NCBI GenBank assembly: GCA_945949085.1
Contig: CAMFDJ010000008.1
Coordinates: forward strand, 1 to 64,000
DNA from: an uncultured Lachnospiraceae bacterium
GTDB lineage: Bacteria > Bacillota > Clostridia > Lachnospirales > Lachnospiraceae
Reading direction: 5' to 3'
DNA: 64,000 bases
The notes below the pieces were generated by a model. It saw only the letters and a program-made list of their open reading frames with translations. It was not told the origin of the DNA and did not search any database. A program made the translations under genes and the position numbers. Positions 50,563-59,163 of this stretch are shown one piece after another. How positions within the stretch are numbered: the stretch's first letter is position 1; each line of letters opens with the position of its first letter.

Positions 50563-51075
50563 TTACAAATCAATATCTATCTCGTACTTATCATCAATCA
50601 GCACATATTTTACATTGTTCTTTTCTGCAAGTTTCATAAACTGTGCATTATCTTCTAAAACGCTTTCCACAGTACACCATTCATCGTCTAAGCGACTTTC
50701 TATGGCACTTGCATTTTTTTTGATATTGTTGAAATGCTTTTTAATATAATTTTCGCTCATTACAAGGCAAAAGTATTTGATATTATCAAGATATTCTTTT
50801 ACAAAGTCATTTGCCCAATCAAAAGGGATATAACACCCTTCAATAATAAGGTTTTGCTTATTCTCTATGGCGGTTTTTATTATTTCACGAACAATAGGCC
50901 ACAGATACTCTGTGAGCTTATCGTCATCTTCGGGTGTGAGTTCGGTATAGCCGCTACGAATTAAACCCATTTTCAAATGGTCTATCGATAAATAAGGATA
51001 TCTATACTTTTCAAGCAGTTTTTGAGCAAGCACAGTCTTACCTGTGTGTGATGCACCTGTTATTAAAATAATCAT
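50563..51075 (-). CDS. P-loop kinase-like protein (zeta-toxin/adenylate-kinase-like fold)
   Basis: About 170 residues. The Walker A is ILITGASHTGKTVLAQKLLEK near the N-terminus and a conserved acidic strand follows (NLIIEGCYIPFDW). The layout recalls 2-phosphoglycerate kinase or APS-kinase-like P-loop proteins found as accessory genes. The start is taken at MIILITG with GGAG about six bases ahead; the ORF track begins four codons earlier. The substrate is unknown. It is AT-richer than the genes to its left and precedes nothing obviously related. Confidence 0.68.
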   Translation of the reverse strand: MIILITGASHTGKTVLAQKLLEKYRYPYLSIDHLKMGLIRSGYTELTPEDDDKLTEYLWPIVREIIKTAIENKQNLIIEGCYIPFDWANDFVKEYLDNIKYFCLVMSENYIKKHFNNIKKNASAIESRLDDEWCTVESVLEDNAQFMKLAEKNNVKYVLIDDKYEIDIDL

Positions 51076-51100
51076 CATTTTCTCCATTCTAAGCAGAAAA

Positions 51101-51550
51101 TCATCTGTTTTTTTCCATGCAGAAGTTTGTAAGAAAAATTCCTTGTCGTTCTACCTGCTGTTCCTTAACAACCTTATAACCTCTTTTTTCAAAAAAAGGC
51201 TTCGCCGTAATAGAAGCGTGAGTAGTAATATCTCCTTGAGCAGCTTGCTCCAGTTGATTACAAATAGCAGTTGCAATACCATTTCCCTGATAATCAGCGT
51301 GAACATACAAACGGTCAAGGTAACCCGTTTTATCTATATCCCCGAAACCTACAATAACTTTATTTTCAATAACAACTATGCTGTAATGTTCTTGTAGAGA
51401 CTGGTTCCATTTTTCTAGATCCACTTGCCCTGTTGCCCATACATCCAATTGTTCTTTTGTATAATCTTTTACATTTACTGTGTGGACTGTATTATAAAAC
51501 AGCTCTGTAATTTCTTTGCAGTCGGATGTCTGATATTCTCTGATAAGCAT
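51101..51550 (-). CDS. GNAT-family N-acetyltransferase
   Basis: 149 residues with the GNAT fold. The acetyl-CoA binding motif A reads LYVHADYQGNGIATAICNQLEQAA (about 85-108, RxxGxG/A-like QGNGIA), and the C-terminal AKPFFEKRGYKVVKEQ is typical. Such small accessory GNATs modify antibiotics, peptides or polyamines. The substrate is not visible. It has AAGGAG seven bases before its ATG and lies 26 bases upstream of the P-loop gene in the same direction. Confidence 0.88.
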   Translation of the reverse strand: MLIREYQTSDCKEITELFYNTVHTVNVKDYTKEQLDVWATGQVDLEKWNQSLQEHYSIVVIENKVIVGFGDIDKTGYLDRLYVHADYQGNGIATAICNQLEQAAQGDITTHASITAKPFFEKRGYKVVKEQQVERQGIFLTNFCMEKNR

Positions 51551-51569
51551 TTTTTATCTCCTTAACTTC

Positions 51570-51775
51570 CGATTTGTAAATTTATTTGATTATACCATAT
51601 TCAGATCTTCCCCGCCATATCGTTTATTTAGCAGACTTTCTATAATTAAACAGCTTTCCCCCATCCTTACACTCACATTGTTTCCGAAAGCAGAGCACAG
51701 AAAAGAAAAAGCCCCAAACCATTGCTATACAATGATTTGAAGCTTAATATTATCGTGCCCTAGGTCGGAATTTAA
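51570..51775. repeat. tRNA-Leu flank duplication, copy A
   Basis: It matches 53418-53675: GATTATACCATATTCAGATC, TTGTTTCCGAAAGCA and an exact 37-base block (AAAAGCCCCAAACCATTGCT continuing to GAAGCT). It ends ATCGTGCCC...GTCGGAAT, a decayed version of the tRNA-Leu 3' end. It lies between the GNAT and HEPN genes. The following 100 bases to 51886 hold nothing I can assign. Confidence 0.8.
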
Positions 51776-51885
51776 GCTATCACGGAAACGTATAAACCCG
51801 CTAAGAAAGGAGCTTTCCACACACTACCTATACGGCCAACTTCAAGGTGTCTTCAAATTTCCTGCCTTAATTCATTATGATTCGG

Positions 51886-52281
51886 TCAACAATTCAGTTT
51901 AACATACGCTTTTACTGCTTCATAGAATTTCTTAGCATTTTGAATTTGCTCTTCCACGTCAGATCTTGATACTACAAAAAAATCATCGTAATCACTATCG
52001 CTCCTAATATCAAATGCTTCTTTAATGATATCTGAGTACTCAACATCAAATATGCCCGTCTTTATATATTCTTTTCTAAAGTATGCTGACACACCTGAAT
52101 GTTTTGCAAAATCCTGTCCATCCAATGCAAGAATACTTCTCATGCAATGAAAAACAGCGTAATACGAACGATTCGCAGCGCCTTTATAATCACCTGCTTC
52201 GGTTAATACCCTTGCAGAATTCATACATATCTCAGCCTGCTCAAGCCTATATTCTGCCAATGCCTTTCGTTCATTATCCAT
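51886..52281 (-). CDS. HEPN-domain toxin of a HEPN/MNT pair (HepT-like)
   Basis: 131 residues, all-helical HEPN fold. The RNase-type motif appears as NRSYYAVFHCMRSIL (R, six residues, H), followed by DFAKHSGVSAYFRKEYI and SDYDDFF. HepT toxins are RNases or targets of AMPylation by the MNT antitoxin. Its ATG (MDNERKAL) overlaps the last eight bases of the MNT gene (ATGGATAA), so translation is coupled. The ORF-track start 21 codons upstream lies within the MNT gene and is rejected. Confidence 0.88.
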   Translation of the reverse strand: MDNERKALAEYRLEQAEICMNSARVLTEAGDYKGAANRSYYAVFHCMRSILALDGQDFAKHSGVSAYFRKEYIKTGIFDVEYSDIIKEAFDIRSDSDYDDFFVVSRSDVEEQIQNAKKFYEAVKAYVKLNC

Positions 52282-52612
52282 AGATTGTGATTCCTTCCCT
52301 GGCGACATTCTGATAAAACGGTAAGATTCTCTGACCGGATTCAAAAGATTCTTTATCTCTGAGCAGTAAAGACACCTCTATGTCATTCTCCAATCCTATT
52401 CTGCTGGCCAATCTGCTGATTTGTTTGCGATAAGTTTTTAGTTTTTCTTTATCGCATTTTAAGATAATCATAATATCAACATCTGATTCCGTTGTATAAT
52501 CCCCTCTTGCACAGGAGCCGAATAAATACATTTTATAAATATCTTCTTTTGCCAATTCAATCACTTGATCCACTACTTTGGCTGTAACCACATCTATTAA
52601 TTCTGCATTCAT
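52274..52612 (-). CDS. MNT-type minimal nucleotidyltransferase antitoxin (MntA-like)
   Basis: 112 residues with the nucleotidyltransferase active site MYLFGSCARGDYTTESDVDIMIIL: GSxxRG followed by the paired Asp residues DVD. MntA antitoxins transfer AMP to a Tyr in HepT and so neutralise it. The pair forms a type VII toxin-antitoxin module. It has AGGAGGAGC seven bases before its ATG. It is encoded first, as is normal, and lies on the AT-rich island beside tRNA-Leu. Confidence 0.9.
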   Translation of the reverse strand: MNAELIDVVTAKVVDQVIELAKEDIYKMYLFGSCARGDYTTESDVDIMIILKCDKEKLKTYRKQISRLASRIGLENDIEVSLLLRDKESFESGQRILPFYQNVAREGITIYG

Positions 52613-52774
52613 TTGCGCTCCTCCTTTCGAGAATTATCTATTAATTTTATGATTATATTATATCCATATGTAAGCGATTATGCAATGTTTCCATATGATA
52701 GTGTAGAGTTATTGTCAGTTGAAAAAGAATACTCCATTGACATATTTACACCATATTCGGAATCTAACAAGTTG

Positions 52775-52788
52775 ACAAACCGGAAGTT
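52775..52788. repeat. 14-bp direct repeat, right copy
   Basis: Exact second copy of ACAAACCGGAAGTT. After it the composition shifts to a GC-rich, hairpin-rich stretch (52789-52930) with no supported gene, for example GAATCAGTCGT against ACGGCTGAATTTC. Confidence 0.4.
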
Positions 52789-52998
52789 GCGTGTTTCTAC
52801 GAGCGGTGCGCAGACAGGACGGAATCAGTCGTGGGAGCTTGCTCACAAACGGCTGAATTTCGGACTGGATGCATAGCGCGACAGCGCGTCATGAGCATGT
52901 AGCGCAAGCGGAATGCGAATGGCACCGCATAATTAAATTTGAAGCTGTCGCTCTCCCGTTCGCTGATATGTCGCTGATATGTCTCTGATATGTTGGCC

Positions 52999-53270
52999 TA
53001 TCATTTTACCTATAAATAACTTCTCTATGCAAATTTTATACGTATTTTCTTACACGTTTTACTTCATTTTTTCTGGTTTTACCTATAGAAAATGCCATTT
53101 CACAAATTCTATAGGTAATTTTTTGCTTCATACTTCTTTATTCCCTTTGATTTAACCTATAAAACATATTAATCAGCATATTTTATAGGTATTTTCCTGC
53201 TTATGCGACCTTCATGTCCTCTGATTTTACCTACTATTTATAAATACAGACATTTTTTATGGGTAATGCT
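52999..53270. repeat. Array of four palindromic units with 73-74 bp period
   Basis: ACCTATA-type arms start at 53008, 53081, 53155 and 53229. Units 2 and 3 are perfect (ACCTATAGAA/TTCTATAGGT and ACCTATAAAA/TTTTATAGGT); units 1 and 4 are degenerate. The inner 16 bases vary freely. The stretches between palindromes are similar to each other (ATTTTC, TGCTT, CCTCTGATTTT). No coding sequence overlaps it. Confidence 0.75.
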
Positions 53271-53417
53271 CCCTATTTCGCATTTGCCAGGACAAGAAAT
53301 AACTTCGTTTGTACTTTTTCTCTAAGTTCGGTCAATTCAAAGGTATCTGTATCTTTTACCCTTCTTCTTGCCCTTCGGACAAGAAGCATCCCTCGCTCAA
53401 AGAATTCGGTCAATTTC

Positions 53418-53665
53418 GATCTGTAAATTTTCTTGATTATACCATATTCAGATCTTCTCTGCTATACAGTTTATGGAATGGACTTTCTACATTTGAACAT
53501 CTTTCCCATCCTTCCACCCGATACCATTGTTTCCGAAAGCACCCCAAAGTAAAGGCGCAGAAAATGCCCATTTTATGCGGGGTACATACATGTACATACA
53601 TTTTCTCAAAAATGAAAAAAGCCCCAAACCATTGCTATACAATGATTTGAAGCTCATTTACATCG
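53418..53665. repeat. tRNA-Leu flank duplication, copy B
   Basis: Direct repeat partner of 51570-51775, adjoining the tRNA-Leu 3' end. It carries about 60 additional bases, including a GTACATACATGTACATACAT palindromic stretch, that copy A lacks. Confidence 0.8.
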
Positions 53666-53749
53666 TGCCCGCGACCGGAATCGAACCGGTACTGTATCGC
53701 TACAACAGGATTTTAAGTCCTGCGCGTCTGCCAGTTCCGCCACGCGGGC
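53666..53749 (-). tRNA. tRNA-Leu (anticodon TAA)
   Basis: An 84-nucleotide class II tRNA: acceptor GCCCGCG/CGCGGGC, anticodon loop CTTAAAA giving TAA, a long variable arm, and the T loop GGTTCGATTCC. The discriminator is A, and CCA is not encoded. Its 3' end is the junction of the duplicated flank. Confidence 0.96.
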
Positions 53750-53817
53750 ATGCCATATAAAAAGATCAGCAACTACATAACAGTGCACATCATTGCACAT
53801 GTATCAGCTGATCGGAA

Positions 53818-53899
53818 TGGGCGGAGAAGGATTCGAACCTTCGAAGGCATTGCCAGCAGATTTACAGTCTGTCCCCTTTGGCCACTCGGGAATCCACCC
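53818..53899 (-). tRNA. tRNA-Tyr (anticodon GTA)
   Basis: An 82-nucleotide class II tRNA: acceptor GGGTGGA/TCCGCCC, anticodon arm AGACTGTAAATCT giving GTA, a long variable arm, and the T loop GGTTCGAATCC. CCA is not encoded. It lies 68 bases upstream of tRNA-Leu and is probably co-transcribed. Confidence 0.96.
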
Positions 53900-54092
53900 A
53901 TATCACAGACAGATCATACAACCTGTCTTTTTATCAGAGCTGCAAAGTCATGCTTGGCTTATATCGATGAAACATGACTTTTTGCCCCAGCGTCATACAT
54001 ATTAGCACACCTGCAGGCAAATTGCAAGTGTCGTGACTATGTTTTGTTGCGATGTTTTGTTGAAACTATGTGATTGTGAACAAAGTCTTTAT

Positions 54093-54158
54093 CATTCACA
54101 TGCTTCACCTGATTCATTCGCATGCTTCACCTAATTCATTCGCATGTTTCACCTGATT
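54093..54158. repeat. Three tandem 22-bp repeats
   Basis: CATTCACATGCTTCACCTGATT and two near-identical copies in a row, about two helical turns each. They lie between the end of the GH13 gene and the tRNA-Tyr gene. The rest of that 300-base gap has one AGTCATG/CATGACT inverted repeat at 53946-53980 and nothing else I can assign. Confidence 0.8.
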
Positions 54159-54206
54159 CACAGCAGCAATCCCATTGGTAATACGAACTTCCATCCCGGC
54201 TCACAA

Positions 54207-56309
54207 CTACTCCGAAACGTGCCTTAAGACAATCGCCGATGTCGGCGGCAGTGTAAGGTGTACCCTTCCGTTTACCACGGCATATTCCTGCGGCTGGGTC
54301 GTATATCCGTCCGCATATGTCAGCATCAGTCGTGTCATGCTACAGCTCATCGGAATTCCAAACTGCCATACGGTAATATCCTTCACAACTTCCCGAGGAT
54401 TGTTATTGACTGCAATCAGACACTGCGCCTTCTGGTTGAACCTGGCATACGCAATGATATTATAATCGGCCAGTGCCTTACATAAGGAACCTGTTTTTAA
54501 TTCCTGATTCTCTTTGTGAATGCGAATCATGTCTCTGTGGAACGAGATCAATTCGTGATCCTCATGTCCCCACGGATACGTTCTTCGGTTGTCCGGATCC
54601 GTGAATCCACACACACCTGCCTCATCTCCGTAATATACCGTTGGTGCGCCCGGCCATGTCATCTGGATGGCAACCGCTTCACGCATAACTGCTTTATTGA
54701 CATCCCAGTTAGCCGCCTCACTTCCCATCGTATTGACACGCCCAACTTTTTTGTTGGTTCGTGTCAAAAATCTGGAGTGATCATGGTTAGAAAGCTCATT
54801 CATGGCAATCTGCAAAGAAGGTGTCGTAAACGCTGCACTGTGATGCGTCATAGCTCCCCAGAAGCTGTCTGCGTTTCCATACAGATCCTCGCGGTAATCA
54901 TCACTATGCTTCTGCATGCCGGTCAAAAACCAGGTGACAGGCTCCATGAAGGCATCATAATTCATGACGGTATCCCATTCGCAGTTTTCAATCCATTCCT
55001 TTGGGGAACCATAATGCTCTGCCAAAACGATCGCATCGGGATTTGCCTCCTTGACAGCGCGGTTAAAATCCTTCCAGAACCGATGATTCATCTCCGGAGA
55101 ATGCCCCAGATCTGCTGCCACATCCAGTCTCCAGCCATCCACATTGTAAGGTGGAGAAACCCATTTTTTCCCGATCTGCAGCACATAATCATATAGTTCT
55201 TTAGAGCCTTCATAATTCAGCTTAGGGAGTGTGTCATGTCCCCACCAGCCATCATAGGTCGGATTATAGGGCCATCTGTTTTCGTCATAAAAATGGAAGT
55301 AGTTGTGATAAGGGCTGTCCTTTGCAATATAAGCCCCCTTCTCGTATCCCTCAAAGTTCTCATAAACACGTTCCCTGTCCAGCCATTTATTGAAGGAACC
55401 GCAGTGGTTGAATACGCCGTCCAAAATCACCTTCATACCTCTGTTATGCGCTTCCTGCACAACACGGGCAAACAATTCATTGGATGCTTCCAGATTCTTT
55501 TTATTGGCGATGCGGTTGATATAGCGCGATGCATATTTATTTTCGTTCTGACCCGGTGCCAGAAGCTCGCCCTCATCCTCCACGATCACACCGATGTGCG
55601 GGTCGATATAATCATAGTCCTGAATGTCATATTTATGATTGGAAGGAGAGACAAAGAGCGGATTGAAATAGATCACATCCACACCCAGGTCCTGCAGATA
55701 GTCCATTTTTTGCAGTACACCCGCAAGATCGCCACCATAAAATTCGCGAACACCCATCATGGCAGGATATTTGCCCCAGTCAGTGACTCTTGTCACATGC
55801 TCACCAATATAATGATACTCGTCCGTCAAGACATCATTGCTCGGATCTCCGTTGCAGAAACGATCCACATAAATCTGGTACATGACAGCGCCCCTTGCCC
55901 ATTCCGGTGTCTTTTGCCCCGGCACAAGGGTAAATTTATAGTAGTCCTGCACATCTCTGGTCACACCTCTCAGATCATAAAAGCAGGTAATCTTGCCGCT
56001 TACGATCTCAAAATGGTACTCAAACTTTTCTTCGTCCAGTTCGATCTCAACCTCATAAAAATCAAACAGTCCTTCCTGTCTGATCTTTGTCATCATATAT
56101 TTCTGTCCATTGTGTACAAGAAAAACATAATCAATATTATTTTTTGCACTGCGGAAACGAATTTTCACATGACTGTATGGTGCAGGCTGACTGGGAATCA
56201 CATAATCATCCGTCATATCGGAAAATAATCCCAGCTTATTAAAGACAGGTCTCATAGAAGTGATATATTGCAGATTTTTCACATTTTGGTCAGCTGTTTT
56301 AAAATCCAT
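54207..56309 (-). CDS. Glycoside hydrolase family 13 enzyme (neopullulanase/alpha-amylase type), cytosolic
   Basis: 700 residues without signal peptide. An N-terminal beta-domain (about 1-130) precedes the GH13 barrel: VDVIYFNPLFVSPSNHKYD, MKVILDGVFNHCG, the nucleophile in VDGWRLDVAADL, the acid/base in AIVLAEHYG, and NELSNHDHSRFL. This arrangement is that of maltogenic amylase/neopullulanase-like enzymes acting on imported maltodextrins, pullulan or cyclodextrins. The chosen ATG (MDFKTADQ) has GGGAGG six bases ahead. An operator like the one at glgP suggests co-regulated alpha-glucan breakdown. Confidence 0.93.
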   Translation of the reverse strand: MDFKTADQNVKNLQYITSMRPVFNKLGLFSDMTDDYVIPSQPAPYSHVKIRFRSAKNNIDYVFLVHNGQKYMMTKIRQEGLFDFYEVEIELDEEKFEYHFEIVSGKITCFYDLRGVTRDVQDYYKFTLVPGQKTPEWARGAVMYQIYVDRFCNGDPSNDVLTDEYHYIGEHVTRVTDWGKYPAMMGVREFYGGDLAGVLQKMDYLQDLGVDVIYFNPLFVSPSNHKYDIQDYDYIDPHIGVIVEDEGELLAPGQNENKYASRYINRIANKKNLEASNELFARVVQEAHNRGMKVILDGVFNHCGSFNKWLDRERVYENFEGYEKGAYIAKDSPYHNYFHFYDENRWPYNPTYDGWWGHDTLPKLNYEGSKELYDYVLQIGKKWVSPPYNVDGWRLDVAADLGHSPEMNHRFWKDFNRAVKEANPDAIVLAEHYGSPKEWIENCEWDTVMNYDAFMEPVTWFLTGMQKHSDDYREDLYGNADSFWGAMTHHSAAFTTPSLQIAMNELSNHDHSRFLTRTNKKVGRVNTMGSEAANWDVNKAVMREAVAIQMTWPGAPTVYYGDEAGVCGFTDPDNRRTYPWGHEDHELISFHRDMIRIHKENQELKTGSLCKALADYNIIAYARFNQKAQCLIAVNNNPREVVKDITVWQFGIPMSCSMTRLMLTYADGYTTQPQEYAVVNGRVHLTLPPTSAIVLRHVSE

Positions 56310-56350
56310 AGAAACCTCCCACATTTCCTAAACGACTCCCCTGCGATTTT

Positions 56351-56385
56351 ACGAAATCGTTTAAGCAATAACACCTTTATTTTAT
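56351..56385 (-). promoter_or_regulatory. Promoter and operator of the GH13 gene
   Basis: Minus strand TATAAAAT-like -10, then GCTTAAACGATTTCGT, sharing GCTTAAACGATT with glgP. A second weaker GTCGTTTAGG lies closer to the start. The site would block initiation if bound by a LacI-type repressor. Confidence 0.55.
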
Positions 56386-56419
56386 ATGATATGTAGCCTT
56401 TTATCAATATGTTTTTCCC

Positions 56420-56550
56420 AAAACGGTCGAAAGACCAGTTATGGGGTAACTGGTCTTTCGGAGAAGGTATTTCTTTCTTATGGGGTATAGCAAAAAACTA
56501 TGTAATGTATTGGGGGGTTACAAGTGTATTGTAGCAAAGCCCCCCTTTAT
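56420..56550 (+). ncRNA. Candidate structured small RNA, about 130 bases
   Basis: Three stems in sequence: CGAAAGACCAGTTA/TAACTGGTCTTTCG (56428-56460), a small TATAG/CTATG stem, and GGGGGG with inner TACAA/TTGTA and CCCCCC (56512-56545) followed by TTTATTG, a terminator-like end on the plus strand. It lies upstream of, and divergent from, the GH13 promoter. Its promoter and identity are unknown. Confidence 0.4.
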
Positions 56551-56619
56551 TGTCTACTGTATCTTTTCACAAATTTAACAAAACATACATCTTGATTTTG
56601 TTAATATTTCACAATGCAA

Positions 56620-56657
56620 TGGGGAGCGTGTCAAAAACAGACAGGCTCCCCATTCAC
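56620..56657 (-). terminator. Hairpin downstream of ftsH
   Basis: AATGGGGAGC and GCTCCCCATT with inner GACA/TGTC pair; no strong T-tract on the minus strand. Confidence 0.5.
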
Positions 56658-56696
56658 TTTTATGTGCTATTTTACCAAAAAAGAAGGCTTTATTTC

Positions 56697-58547
56697 TCAA
56701 GACTCCGGCTGTGCATCAGGTTGTGGATATGAGACAGGAAAAAGCGCCTCAAATTCGTCACGCGTAATGCGTTCCTTCTCAAGCAGAAGGCTTGCACACG
56801 CATGCAGAACATCGATGTGCTCCTCAATGATCTTTTTCGCTTTTTCATGGCAGTCGGTAATGATATTTTTCACTTCTCTGTCAATCTCGCATGTCACTGC
56901 CTCACTGAAGGCTTTTGTATGCGCCAGATCACGACCGATAAAGACTTCATCACTGTCGCTGTCATAGTTGATCGTGCCGATTGCCTCAGACATACCGAAG
57001 CGTGTCACCATCTGGCGTGCCTCATCGGTTGCCTTCTTGATATCGCTCGCAGCCCCTGTGGTAATATCGTCAAAGATGAGTTCCTCCGCGATACGTCCAC
57101 CCAGATCCACCATGATATCCTGCAACATCTGTCCTTTGGTCATAAACATCTCATCCTTCTCAGGCAATGGCATGGTATAACCGGCAGCGCCAACACCTGT
57201 CGGGATGATGGAGACGGTATAGACAGGTCCCACATCAGGAAGAACATGGAACAGGATGGCATGACCCGCCTCATGATACGCTGTAATCCGCTTCTCTTTA
57301 TCGGAAATGATGCGGCTCTTTTTCTCTGAACCGATACCAACCTTGATAAAGGCTTTCTTGATATCTTCCTGCTGAATAAATTTACGATCATCCTTAGCTG
57401 CTATGATTGCTGATTCATTGAGCAGATTCTCAAGGTCTGCACCCGTAAATCCCGCTGTAGTCTGTGCAATCTGTTTCAGATCCACATCCTCTGAAAGCGG
57501 CTTGTTTTTTGCATGCACCTTTAAAACAGCCTCTCTGCCGCCTACATCCGGTCTTCCAACGCTGATCTTCCGGTCAAATCGTCCCGGACGCATAATGGCA
57601 GGATCGAGTATATCCACACGGTTGGTTGCCGCCATCACGATAATACCTTCATTGACACCAAAACCATCCATCTCGACAAGCAGCTGATTGAGCGTCTGTT
57701 CCCTCTCATCGTGGCCGCCACCCATACCGGTGCCTCGTCTCCTTGCCACTGCATCGATCTCATCGATAAATACGATACAGGGATGATTCTTTTTCGCATC
57801 CTCGAACAGATCTCTGACTCGTGATGCACCGACACCGACAAACATTTCCACAAAATCGGAACCGGAAATAGAAAAGAACGGTACACTTGCCTCTCCGGCA
57901 ATTGCCTTGGCCAGCATGGTCTTACCTGTTCCCGGAGGTCCCTCTAAGAGCACACCCTTCGGAATACGGGCACCCACCCGCGTAAATTTGCCCGGATCTC
58001 TTAAAAACTCGACAATTTCTTCGAGCTCTTCTTTTTCTTCCTTCAGACCGGCAACATCCTTTAGTTTGATCTGCCCTTCTCCGCCCTGCGTCATACGCGC
58101 ACGGGATTTTCCGAAGTTCATCATCTTTCCGGCAGATCCGCCGCCACCTGCATTTGCGTTCATCATAGAGAAGAAGAACACAAATACGATAAATACAACC
58201 AGGATTGGGAGTACGTAATAAAGAAACCAGTTCTCACTGGGCATATCCTTCATGACATACGTAATGTTCTTTTCCGTCAGAAGTGTTTCCACCTTGGTCA
58301 CATCCGATACAAAAAGCTCTCTGACCGAGCCATCTGTCAGCTGCACTCTGACCGAGCCTGTGGGAACCTCTGCATTGGGCGAAATCTTTGCCGTCTCAAT
58401 ATTTCCGCTCTCATAATCCTGCATGAAATCATTCCAGTTGTACCCTGTCTCGGAAGAACGCAAAGAACTGATCCAGATCGCTGCGCCAAGCAGAATCAGA
58501 ATAATGATAAAGGAACCACCCAGCCCCTTTGATTTGTTAGTATCCAT
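56697..58547 (-). CDS. ftsH: ATP-dependent zinc metalloprotease FtsH
   Basis: FtsH is a hexameric membrane AAA protease that removes misfolded membrane and regulatory proteins. The 616-residue product has two N-terminal membrane segments (about 10-27 and 108-130) flanking an external domain, the AAA Walker [16 protein letters not shown] (about 201-215), Walker [12 protein letters not shown], second-region-of-homology [18 protein letters not shown], and the zinc motif AYHEAGHAI. It is the last gene of the tilS-hpt-ftsH block conserved in Firmicutes. Confidence 0.98.
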   Translation of the reverse strand: MDTNKSKGLGGSFIIILILLGAAIWISSLRSSETGYNWNDFMQDYESGNIETAKISPNAEVPTGSVRVQLTDGSVRELFVSDVTKVETLLTEKNITYVMKDMPSENWFLYYVLPILVVFIVFVFFFSMMNANAGGGGSAGKMMNFGKSRARMTQGGEGQIKLKDVAGLKEEKEELEEIVEFLRDPGKFTRVGARIPKGVLLEGPPGTGKTMLAKAIAGEASVPFFSISGSDFVEMFVGVGASRVRDLFEDAKKNHPCIVFIDEIDAVARRRGTGMGGGHDEREQTLNQLLVEMDGFGVNEGIIVMAATNRVDILDPAIMRPGRFDRKISVGRPDVGGREAVLKVHAKNKPLSEDVDLKQIAQTTAGFTGADLENLLNESAIIAAKDDRKFIQQEDIKKAFIKVGIGSEKKSRIISDKEKRITAYHEAGHAILFHVLPDVGPVYTVSIIPTGVGAAGYTMPLPEKDEMFMTKGQMLQDIMVDLGGRIAEELIFDDITTGAASDIKKATDEARQMVTRFGMSEAIGTINYDSDSDEVFIGRDLAHTKAFSEAVTCEIDREVKNIITDCHEKAKKIIEEHIDVLHACASLLLEKERITRDEFEALFPVSYPQPDAQPES

Positions 58548-58584
58548 TTTCTTTCATAGCCTTTCCTTTTATCTGTTTTTTCGA

Positions 58585-59121
58585 TTATTTCTCGTCCTCA
58601 TCCGGATGCACAATGCCGATATAAGGCAGGTTTCTGTATTTCTGTGCATAATCGAGCCCATATCCGACTACGAACTCATCCGGGATCTCAAATCCTGTAT
58701 AATCCACCTTTACATCCATCACGCGGCGTGAGGGCTTGTCCAGAAGCGTACAGAGCCGAAGGCTTCTCGGTCCTCTTGCTTTTAGCATCTCAAGCAGATA
58801 GCTTAAGGTTCTGCCGGAATCCACCACATCTTCCACCACGATGACATCCTTATCCTTAATCGGATCATCCAGGTCTTTCACGATCTTGACCACACCACTT
58901 GACTTTGTATCCATCCCATAGCTTGATACCGACATGAAATCGAGCGTCACCGGCACCGTAATCCTTTTAGCAAGCTCACACATAAAAAAGCTTCCGCCGC
59001 GCAGTACGCAGATCAGGTGTACCACCTTTCCTTCATAATCCCTGCTGATCATTGCTCCTATTTCACTGATTCTGGCATCCACTTCCTCTTCCGGAATCAT
59101 CACACTGATTGTCTCTGCCAT
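58585..59121 (-). CDS. hpt: Hypoxanthine phosphoribosyltransferase
   Basis: Hpt salvages hypoxanthine and guanine with PRPP. The 178-residue enzyme has the N-terminal MAETISVMIPEEEV, the PPi loop LRGGSFFMCELAKRI, the flexible loop region SSYGMDTKSSG, the PRPP motif VIVVEDVVDSGRTLSYLL (about 98-115), and VGYGLDYAQKYRNLPYIG at the end. AAGGAGGAG precedes the chosen ATG; the ORF track starts nine codons earlier. It lies between tilS and ftsH as in Bacillus. Confidence 0.97.
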   Translation of the reverse strand: MAETISVMIPEEEVDARISEIGAMISRDYEGKVVHLICVLRGGSFFMCELAKRITVPVTLDFMSVSSYGMDTKSSGVVKIVKDLDDPIKDKDVIVVEDVVDSGRTLSYLLEMLKARGPRSLRLCTLLDKPSRRVMDVKVDYTGFEIPDEFVVGYGLDYAQKYRNLPYIGIVHPDEDEK

Positions 59122-59163
59122 ATTTTCTCCTCCTTTGTGTCCTTTCACTTATTACCCGGATTC

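Noticed and set aside
52613-52876. 87-residue plus-strand ORF
   Set aside because: No ribosome-binding site, crosses the 14-bp repeat and the change in base composition, and has no family pattern.
52999-53270. CRISPR-like array (36-bp units with about 38-bp spacers)
   Set aside because: The sequence between palindromes is similar from unit to unit while the inside of each palindrome varies, which is the reverse of repeat and spacer behaviour, and there are no cas genes.
53309-53650. 113-residue plus-strand ORF near tRNA-Leu
   Set aside because: Runs through the duplicated tRNA flank, which is not conserved as a reading frame in the other copy.
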